Below, piece by piece: positions 9,029-18,300 of a stretch of 64,000 nucleotides of DNA; position 1 is the stretch's first letter, and every line of letters starts with the position of its first letter. The position numbers and the translations under genes were made by a program. Below the pieces are notes generated by a model. It ran no database searches. It was not told where the DNA came from and saw only the letters and a list, made by a program, of their open reading frames with translations. The DNA is taken from the NCBI RefSeq assembly GCF_014844075.1, contig NZ_CP062165.1:2418001-2482000 (forward strand), read 5' to 3'. Source of the stretch: Paenibacillus sp. JNUCC-31 (GTDB lineage: Bacteria > Bacillota > Bacilli > Paenibacillales > Paenibacillaceae).

Positions 9029-10270
9029 TTACGATTTTCGTGCATACCCTCGAACAGGCATATGTTTGATGCCGCTAATAAAGTTGGAGCCCAAATATTC
9101 GACGGGTCCCATGATGTCAAAGCGTTCGTAATTCGCGAATAGCTCCTCATACAGCATGGTCATCGTCTGCTTCGCCGTTTTGTGACCGATACAGTGGTGG
9201 GGACCGCTGCCAAAGGCAATGTGCGGATTTGGCGTTCGCCGAATGTCGAAGGTATAGGGATCGGCGAAGATATCCTCATCTCGGTTAGCCGAGCCAAGCC
9301 ACACAACAACAGCATCGCCTTCTTTAATTTGCGTTCCCCTAATTTCAACATCACGCGTCGCGTATCTCATAAAATGACTGGCTGGAGAAGACCAGCGAAA
9401 TACTTCTTCGAGTCCACTGTCCATGCATTCCGGGTGGGAGGCAAACTCACTGTACAGATCCTTTTTGACCAGTTCCAAAAAAGAGATACTGGCAGCATGG
9501 GGTGTAGTGACCGTTGCTCCGAGTAAAATACTGTAACAGTTGGAAATCACGGTCCCCGTATCTATCTTGGCTCCATCCATTTCCACATTCATCAGAATGC
9601 TGATCAAGTCTTCGCCTGGAGAGCGACGACGCTCACTAACGATGTCCAGAAAGTAACCGAACAACTCCCGATGTGCTCGTTGCAGGGTGGCGGTACTCCC
9701 CTCGACCAACATGTATTCTTCATCATCAGGAGCAATGGCCATCGTGGTAAGCTGCGTCAGCATCGGCCAATCCTCTTCAGGCAGATCCAACATGCATCCA
9801 CTCACGGCAATGGACATCTCGAACATGGCACGGGCAAAGTCTACTCCGTCCGCTTCCAAGCAAGGAGATAACAATCTGCGGATGGTCTTGCGAATCTGTT
9901 CCTCATGTTTGTCAATTGAATTGTGATTGAACCCGCGCTGGAGCGGGCGACGAATCTGGGTATGACGCGGTGGGTCTGTGACCGCCATTTGCTTCCTGCC
10001 GGCCGGGTCCTTTGTTCCCAGTAGGTTCACCAAGCTGCCCTGTTCCGAAGTAAATGTGTTGTAGTCTTTTAAAACTTGAATGGCATCTCTATGCTTCGTA
10101 ATGGACCAAAATCCCAGTTCCTCATTAACCTGCTGCCAATGAACAGGCGCCTCACGGCGCATAACGTCCCATACAGCGTAAGGCTCCCCATGGCTATATA
10201 ACCGAGGGTCGAGCAAATTGACTTCGGCTAAATTCACTTGTGATGTATTTGGGGCATTGGTTGTTGGCAT
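9029..10270 (-). CDS. Cytochrome P450, likely carrier-bound amino acid hydroxylase
   Basis: 413 residues, soluble bacterial P450. The heme-binding loop FGSGPHHCIG and the ExxR motif in LEEVFRW are clear. In the I helix the usual acid-alcohol pair is changed: the segment reads LLGATVTTPHA, with Val where Asp or Glu normally stands before the Thr. The gene lies directly after the MbtH-A-T gene, the same arrangement as NikP1/NikQ, where a P450 beta-hydroxylates an amino acid held on a carrier domain. By analogy it probably hydroxylates the valine predicted for the MbtH-A-T protein. ATG start after AAGGAGG. P450 identity is certain; the substrate is inference. Confidence 0.93.
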   Translation of the reverse strand: MPTTNAPNTSQVNLAEVNLLDPRLYSHGEPYAVWDVMRREAPVHWQQVNEELGFWSITKHRDAIQVLKDYNTFTSEQGSLVNLLGTKDPAGRKQMAVTDPPRHTQIRRPLQRGFNHNSIDKHEEQIRKTIRRLLSPCLEADGVDFARAMFEMSIAVSGCMLDLPEEDWPMLTQLTTMAIAPDDEEYMLVEGSTATLQRAHRELFGYFLDIVSERRRSPGEDLISILMNVEMDGAKIDTGTVISNCYSILLGATVTTPHAASISFLELVKKDLYSEFASHPECMDSGLEEVFRWSSPASHFMRYATRDVEIRGTQIKEGDAVVVWLGSANRDEDIFADPYTFDIRRTPNPHIAFGSGPHHCIGHKTAKQTMTMLYEELFANYERFDIMGPVEYLGSNFISGIKHMPVRGYARKS

Positions 10271-10288
10271 GTATCCATCCTCCTTGAG

Positions 10289-12352
10289 TTAGCCTTGTGT
10301 GACCGGTTTGCTATCCTCGATCATGACAGCAAGCTCCGCAACCGTCGGCTTCGTATAAAGGAAGCGGGCAGGTATGACCGTTTCCAGTAAGTTCTCCATA
10401 TTAACGATCAGTTCAGACAGGATCAGCGAGTCGCCGCCAAGTGAGAAGAAGTTGTCGTGAATGCCGACAGGCTCCACCAACAAGTTCTCTCCCCATAGTC
10501 TGACAAGTTCCGATTCCATCGCATTTCTCGGCGCAGTATAGGGTGTGCCCAATCTGCGAGGAGAGCGCACAGCCGCAGGCAATTGTCCCCTGTCTACCTT
10601 CCCGTTCGGCGTTAACGGCAATTCTGCCAACGGCATGATGGCCCATGGAACCATGTAAGGAGGCAACTGCTGACTCAGGTATTCATACAACCCGGTCAGC
10701 TTCCCAGATTCCTCATCTGGAGAAGCGTTGGTCACAACATATGCAAGCAGACGCTTGTTGCCCAACCCGTCCTCTTGTGTTGTAACTACGGCAGCCTGAA
10801 CATCTCCATGTTTGGTGATGACCATTTCGACTTCATCCGGCTCTACCCGGTATCCCTGAATTTTAACCTGTCGATCTGCACGACCGATAAACTCCAAGCT
10901 TCCGTCTTCAAACCACCGAGCAAGGTCCCCTGTTCTCAACATTCGGGCCCCGGCTGTTTTACTCCATGGATTTGGCATGAATCTGCTCGCCGTCTCTGCC
11001 GGATTATTCAGATATCCTCTCGCTAAACCTGCCCCAGCAACGTATAATTCACCCTCCTGTCCCGGGGGCACCGGATTCAGATTCTCATCGCAGACGATTG
11101 CCCACGTTCCGTTGATCGGTGAACCAATCGGGACAGTAGGGTGGGTCGTCATCGTCGTGGTGGTCCAGCAGGCCGAGAATGTCGTATTCTCCGTTGGACC
11201 ATATCCATTGGTGAACGTCAGATGCGGATGGGTTGCCAGAAGCAGCTCAAGGTGTGCAGACGAGATCACATCCCCACCTGCCAACACATGTTTAAGCCCC
11301 TTAAACATATCCAGATAGGAATTCACCATTACCTGAAACAATCCAGCGGTTAGCCATACGGTCGTTACTCCCTCCGTTCGGATCGTTTCAGACAGCAGGT
11401 CCGGACGTATCACTCCGCAATCGTAGATAACCAGCCGCCCGCCATTGGTAAGAGGAGACCAAAGTTCAAACGTGGAAGCGTCGAAAGCGACCGGTGAAAC
11501 AAGCAAAAATACATCATTGGGTGTAAACGAGAAATCCTTGGCATTATCGACTAAACGAGAAACCGCCCGATGCGGTACACATACGCCCTTCGGCGTGCCT
11601 GTCGAACCTGATGTATAACTAATATAAGCCAAGTGCTCTGGTGTCACTTCTGCTTTCTTCCGCCTATGGGCCGAAACAAAAGTCTGTTTGTCATGATCCA
11701 GCAGCAGTACAGGTATCGAATGTCCTTCGAACCGCTCACTGAAGCAGCTTTGAGTAATAACCAGGCAGGGCGAAGCATCTTCAAGGATAAAATTCAGCCT
11801 TGCCTGCGGAACATTTGTCTCGAGCGACAAGTAGCATCCCCCTGCCTTTAGGATGGCTAATAACGAAATCACGAGGTCAAAAGAACGATTGGCAAGAACC
11901 GTAACGATGCTGTCAGGGCCAACTTCAAACTCTGCCAGCCTGTTTGCGAGAGCTTCAGCAGCTTCATCCAGTTCACGGTAAGTCATATGTGTGGATTCAT
12001 AGGTCAGTGCAACGCTATCAGGATTCGCTTGCGCATGGCGTTCGAACAAGTGATGGATGCAGGAAGACGGATTCAAAGGGATGACGCTCCCGCTCCAAAA
12101 TGGGGCTGGCTCCGTTTCCGAAATTTCCTGAATACATCCCTCTTTCACTAAATCGCTGACAAATGAAGGATTAGGCTGCAGGCTTACTGGCCGCATATCC
12201 GTCCAGACGCCTTCGATCTGCTTCAGACATTCCTCGACCGTTCCTTCAAAGCCCGCGTATTCCCAGCCATATGCAAGCTCTCTCTCCACAGGCCAGATAG
12301 AATATTGTCCGTCGCTATTTCTAAGCGTTATATATCGCAATTGGGCTGACAT
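10289..12352 (-). CDS. MbtH-A-T fusion protein, predicted to load valine
   Basis: 687 residues with no C domain. Residues 1-65 form an MbtH-like domain (YSIWPVERELAYGW and VWTDMRPVSL), fused in front of an A domain (about 90-590; YTSGSTGTPKG, GYGPTEN, RTGDLARW, NGKVDR) and a T domain (about 600-680; NFFSLGGDSL). My manual pocket code is DAFWLGGTF, which matches the known valine code DAFWxGGTFK. The fused MbtH part is the chaperone that A domains often need, and the same architecture occurs in NikP1. The start codon overlaps the upstream NRPS stop as TGATG, so translation is coupled. A protein like this holds one amino acid for tailoring in trans, here probably by the P450 encoded next to it. 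Confidence 0.93.
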   Translation of the reverse strand: MSAQLRYITLRNSDGQYSIWPVERELAYGWEYAGFEGTVEECLKQIEGVWTDMRPVSLQPNPSFVSDLVKEGCIQEISETEPAPFWSGSVIPLNPSSCIHHLFERHAQANPDSVALTYESTHMTYRELDEAAEALANRLAEFEVGPDSIVTVLANRSFDLVISLLAILKAGGCYLSLETNVPQARLNFILEDASPCLVITQSCFSERFEGHSIPVLLLDHDKQTFVSAHRRKKAEVTPEHLAYISYTSGSTGTPKGVCVPHRAVSRLVDNAKDFSFTPNDVFLLVSPVAFDASTFELWSPLTNGGRLVIYDCGVIRPDLLSETIRTEGVTTVWLTAGLFQVMVNSYLDMFKGLKHVLAGGDVISSAHLELLLATHPHLTFTNGYGPTENTTFSACWTTTTMTTHPTVPIGSPINGTWAIVCDENLNPVPPGQEGELYVAGAGLARGYLNNPAETASRFMPNPWSKTAGARMLRTGDLARWFEDGSLEFIGRADRQVKIQGYRVEPDEVEMVITKHGDVQAAVVTTQEDGLGNKRLLAYVVTNASPDEESGKLTGLYEYLSQQLPPYMVPWAIMPLAELPLTPNGKVDRGQLPAAVRSPRRLGTPYTAPRNAMESELVRLWGENLLVEPVGIHDNFFSLGGDSLILSELIVNMENLLETVIPARFLYTKPTVAELAVMIEDSKPVTQG

Positions 12353-15300
12353 CAGACCGACTCCTTCGCTTCATGGGTATAGGATTTCAGATACGCTGCA
12401 ATCCGTGCAATATTCGAGGGATTCATCATGGAATAGTGATCCCCGTCCAGCATGATGCTATCTACTTGCTTGGCATAGTTGCTCCAGTCACCCTCCATAG
12501 ACAGAGCACGTTCCTCCGCTTGGGCCTTGAACCAGGTTAACGTACCACCAAACCATTGGGGAACATGCTCGTGCATCGCCCTGTAATTGGATTTGAACAG
12601 AGTATAGAAATGATTCAGATGCTCCTCATCAGGACTCCACTCTTTTTTCCGCTCATCAGAACGATCCCCTATCATTTGTACGCCTGTAAGGTCCTGCAGG
12701 AAATGTTCCTTCCATTCGTTCTCCGAAAGCTCAAACGCTGCTTCGTCATGAGACCTTAGTCTTGCATCAAGCAGCATCAGCATCTCGACCTCTTCTCCCA
12801 CCTGTTCAAGCTGGCAGGCCATTTCATGCGCCACAATACCGCCGAATGACCAACCTAACAAGGCATAGGGTCCTGTTGCCTGCACAGCCCTGATCTGTGC
12901 AATATACTGATGAGCCATATCCTTAATCGAAGAGAAGGAACGCTCTGGCATGTCATAGTTCATGGGTCCGTTCAAATGCTCGTCCTGAATGGCGTAAACA
13001 GGCCATTCCGCTCCCAAAGCCTGTGGAAAAGCGTTATAACATACGATGCTTCCACCTACAGGATGAATGCAATAAAGGGGCGTTCTGGAACCTGAAGCAT
13101 TTAAAGCAACAAGAGATGATGGTTTTGGCTCTCCTGTCGGAGCCTGACTCAGCAGTGTGGCTAACCGCTCGATCGTGTCATACTCTAGAATCGTTGATAA
13201 TGGCAGCTTGCGGTCAAATGCCTGTTCTACTCTGGCCATGAGCTGAATCGCGAGTAATGAGTTACCGCCCAGGTGGAAAAATGAGTCCCTGATGCCTGGA
13301 GCAGCGATTTGAAGAACCTGTTTCCAAATATCCGATAATTGGTGCTCATAGGAATTCCTTGGCGGCTGGAATGCATCATTCAGTTCTGCCACAGGGTCCG
13401 TATTGGGCTGCGGGAGCGCCTTCCGGTCTATTTTTCCGCTAGTCGTTAACGGCATTTTATCAATGAACATCCAATGAGCAGGGATCATATACTCAGGCAT
13501 GCGATTTTTTGAGAAGCTGTACAAGTCTTTGCGAACCAGCGGAGCATTCGGGTTGCTTTGCACGATGCAAGCAACTAGCTGCACATGCTGCCGATTGTCA
13601 CTGGTCGTGTATACCACGCATTCCGCAATGCCGGGATGTTCGCCCAATCTGGCCTCAATCTCCCCCATTTCAATACGATGACCGCGTATTTTGACCTGGT
13701 GGTCTAGACGACCTATATATTCAATAGCTCCGTTCGGAAGATACCTGGCTTCATCCCCTGTTTTGTACAGGCGTGCATTTGGCTCGGTTCGGAGTGGATC
13801 GAGTATAAATCTCTCCGCATCCAATTCCGGCCGGTGATGGTATCCGCGTGCCAGGCAGACGCCGCCGATATACAGCTCACCAGGTACACCGACAGGCACA
13901 GGCAACATCCGTTCATCGAGTATCCGCAGATAGACATTGGCAATGGGATAACCGATTGGAACGTGGATATCTTCCGGTTTGCATGACCAACTGGTTACAT
14001 CAACAGCAGCCTCCGTAGGTCCATACAGGTTATGCAATTCACACGACAGCTTTTCAAAAAATAGTTGTTTTAACATATGCGTAAGTGCTTCCCCGCTGCA
14101 AATGACCCTTTTCAGTGTGGTACATTGCTCTACTCCTCGTTGAGCCAAAAAAGCATGCAGCATGGAAGGCACGAAATGTATCGTTGTAATCTCTTCTTCC
14201 TGAATGAGCTTAACCAGATATTCCGGGTCCTTATGCCCTTCAGGCTCTGCAATGACTAATCCCGCTCCCGAAATCAACGGCCAGAAAAACTCCCATACGG
14301 AGACGTCGAATGTAAATGGTGTTTTCTGAAGCACCCGATCCATTCCGGTTAATCGATATTCTTTCTGCATCCAGAGAAGACGGTTAGCAATCGCTTTATG
14401 CTCGATCAACACCCCTTTGGGTCTTCCCGTAGAGCCGGAGGTATATATCATGTATGCAAGCTGCTCAGGCAGGCACGGGACAATGGGATTCGATGCAGAC
14501 TCGGTGGCTAATTCCTCATGAATCCGTTCCATATACAGAACTGTTCCAGCGTATCCTTCAAATAATGAAGCCCACTTTTCGCTGGTCACGACAAGCCCAA
14601 GATCAGCATCCTGAATAAGCTCCTGAACGAAAACTGCCGGATGATGCGGATGAATCGGTACGTAGGCGCCGCCCGCCTTCAGAATAGCCATCAGACTGGT
14701 GACCAGTTGAGTGGATCGTTCCAAACATATACCTGCCTTCACATCTGGCCCAACTCCATGTTTATGCAAGTAATGAGCTAGCCGATTCGCTTGTTCATTA
14801 CACTCACGGTAGCTTAAGCGTTGACCTTGATAAGCAAGAGCAAGCTGCTCAGGTGTGCTCTCCACTTGCTGCTCGAATAACTTGTGCAGCAGATGGACCT
14901 GGGGAAAATGGTTTTCCGTTTGATTCCAGTTATCTATTTCCTGAAGTTCCTCAACAGACAGTAAGGTGTCGTGATCAGCGACTTCATAGGTATGATGAAC
15001 GATTGCACGGAGCGCCATCTGATAGTATCCGGCAACTCGGCTCATTTGCTCTTCGCTGAACAGCACCTGATCCCAACGGAGCGCCAGCCTTAATTCACCA
15101 CTTTCACCATCCAGCGAAAATTCAGCACCAAATGGAAAACTGTTATCGGCGTATCCCGGCTCCTCAACAATGTGCAGTTTCCCATAGGAACCCAGCTTCT
15201 GCTCAGATACATAGAAATGAGTGAAATTAAAGAATGTCTCAAATAACTTGCCGTTTCCGGTATCCTGTTGGATCTGGGCCATAGGATATCTGCGATATTG

Positions 15301-18300
15301 CAGCATTTCCTTTTCGGTTTCCCACGTTTTTTCCGCAATGGCGGCCCAGGTCCCTCCGTCCAGTTGCATGCGAAATGGCAGTGTATTCAGAAATAAGCCC
15401 AGGGCGCGATCACCATCCTTCTGCTCAAGACGACCGTGGAACAGCACTCCCGTTGTGATGTCCCGCTGATTGGTTAATGTTTTTAAAATGTGTATGTGAA
15501 CGGCCAGCAGCCAGCTCTTGATCGGAATCAGCGTCCTCTGTGCGAGTTCATGCACGTCACGTGAAAGAGATGGCGATATGTCCACCTCCTTGAGCTTCAT
15601 GACGGGAGGAGCTGTATCTGCCGGTTCCCACTGTGGAAGCCTAATTCGGGAAAAGCCGTCCAGTTTTCCCTCCCAGTACTCCTTGTGCTCGGGGGATTGT
15701 AATGCGTTCAATTCCTCTCTCACATATTGCTTGAATGTCGTTTGTAATCGTGGAGCAGGCTCCAATACCTGATCTTGCAAAAGGTGATCCACTGTTCCGA
15801 ACAACTCTGCTGTAAAATGGGCCACACTCCAGCCATCCAGTACGGAATGATGCATGGACACGATCAGTTGAACCCAGTCCTTCGCGCGCTGCAACAGAAC
15901 GACACGCAGGAGCGACTGACTCCAATCAAAGGATGTATCCATTTCATGCTCCACCCATTCCTGAAGCATTTCCTGTTGTGTGTCAGGGTCCATATCGCTT
16001 ACATCTACATACTTGATAGGCAGCTTGCCTTTTGTATGCACCAATTGCAGAGGAAGACTGTAACTCGAGAGATCAAACGTCGTACGCAAGATCGGATGAC
16101 GGTTGATTAACATCTGGAAGGCTTCGTCCCATACTTTCCTATGGAAGGAACCCTTTATGGAAAATTGAATGAGATCATGGTACAACCTGGACCCCGAATG
16201 CAGCTCACTTTGAAACAACATGCCTCGTTGCAGTTGTGTAAGAGGGTACGCATCCTCTATTTCTTCAGGCAGTTTGGCAAGGTCCTCTTCAGGCACCAGA
16301 TCAAACCTCTTGTCTGTAAGCTTGACGATGTCCTGATTCATCAATACATGAGGGGCAAGCTCCCGGATTGTTTGATGAGATAACAAGTCCCTGATACCGA
16401 AATAGAGATTGGCATCTTTGGCAAGAGCAATAATCGACAGCATCCGGATTGAATCTCCTCCACAGACGAAATAATTGTCCTTGACGCCGATCCTGGAAAC
16501 TTCAAGCACAGTCTCCCATATGTTTACCAGGCTCTCCTCAATTGGATTGGCTGGGGGCACATAAGCGGACCGCCTCGACTTATGTTCCGTGTTACTCTGA
16601 AGAAGATCATAGTCTATCTCACCGCTGGTCAATCGAGGCAGTTGTTCCACCCAAAGCAACGTTCCCGGAACCATATATTCAGGGAGCTTGTCCCGCAGAT
16701 CATGCTGAACCTGTTGTACGGGAACAGTCTGCCCAGTCACAGCAACTAGGTAAGCCATCACATACTCAACACCGTATTCGTCTCTCTGTACCTGAATTGC
16801 TGCTTCCTGAACAGCCGGGTGATGAAGGCACGCCATTCGTATTTCATCAAGCTGAACGATATATTCACCTAGCTCCGCTTGGTTATCCAAATGACGTAAG
16901 CATTCGATCTCTCCGTTCGGTAAATAGCGACACATATCGTCCAGACGATATAACCATACACCGGGCTCGCCGTTTACTGAACGATAGCTCCATCGCTCAT
17001 CGAGGTGACTGGCGTGAAACGCTCTTGCATGATCCGAATCCGGCTCGCTCACATGCAGTGTACCCGCGGCACCCATCGGCACAACCTCGCCACTGGCATC
17101 AAGAATATACAGCACCCGCCCAGTTAATGGTGCACCAATTCCTCGATCTGGTCGTTCATATGAATTTCCACTAGCCGGAATGATACGACTACTGACCACG
17201 CCCCCCAGTTCGCTCAGGCTGTTTATTTGAATGAGTTGCGGCTGGTGACGGGTATGACGACCTAACCACCCATTCAATGAAGGTATGGTTATGTTCTTTC
17301 CTTTAATAAAAATCGTACGAAGGTCCAACTTCCCTTTTGCATTGGTTTCATCCAGCCTGATCCAGGCGAGAAATGAAGCCTGAGTTAGTGTAAGACGCGT
17401 TATTTTTTCCTGAATCAGCAGTTCATTCATATATTTAGGTTGATCGGCAATCCATCCAGGCACGATAACCAGTGTTCCTCCATTGAACAACGCTCCGCAT
17501 ATTTCCCATAACGCAAGTTCACTGTCCACTGCATGAAGCATGGCCCATACATCATCCTGATTCAAATCAAACGTTCCCGTTGCCGATTGGGATAGCTGCA
17601 CAATTCTGTAATGAGGGACAGCGACAGTTTGTGAAGCACCAGATGCTCCAGCATTCCAGAACAGATACGCTCCATCATGTGCAGCCACCTGTACCTCAGG
17701 ATTGGCAGCATACGCAGGGATGTCAGGAATCCGTTCCAAACAAAAGATCTCTTGTCCTGCTTGCGGGACTTTGCGGACGTTGTTTTCGTTTGTAACAATG
17801 CATGATACACCTGCATGTTGCAGCATCATAGTATTCCGTGCTACAGGATGCTCAGAATTCAACGCAACGCAGCAGCACCCTGCTTTCCATACGCCCAACA
17901 TACTCACAACGAGGTCTATGGATGGATCAAGCCATAGTCCTACGGCCGTGCCGGGAACAACCCCGTTCTCACGCATATACCACGCAACCTGATTGGCTCT
18001 CTGATTAAGTTCAGCGTAGGTCATTGCTTCACTTTGATCACGAACGGCAATGGTATCCGCTTGCAAGACAGCCCAGTGTTCAAACGAATGATGGCCACAT
18101 GTCGAACTCGGTACTTGGATCTTCGTATCCTTTTGCTGATACAGTTGTTCGTTTATAGACCGCTTCTCTTGTTCATGCATAAAAGGAATATGCCATATTT
18201 GCTGCTCCGTATCCTCCAGAATGCTTTCTATGAGTTGCACATAATGGACAGATAGCTGTTCAATCAGAGCCTCATCATATAAATTCTTTTGGTATTCGAA

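Noticed and set aside
9016..9150. N-terminal extension of the thioesterase-like protein into the P450 gene
   Set aside because: The extension overlaps P450 coding sequence; TTG 9015 with GGAG at good spacing explains the start and gives the usual length.
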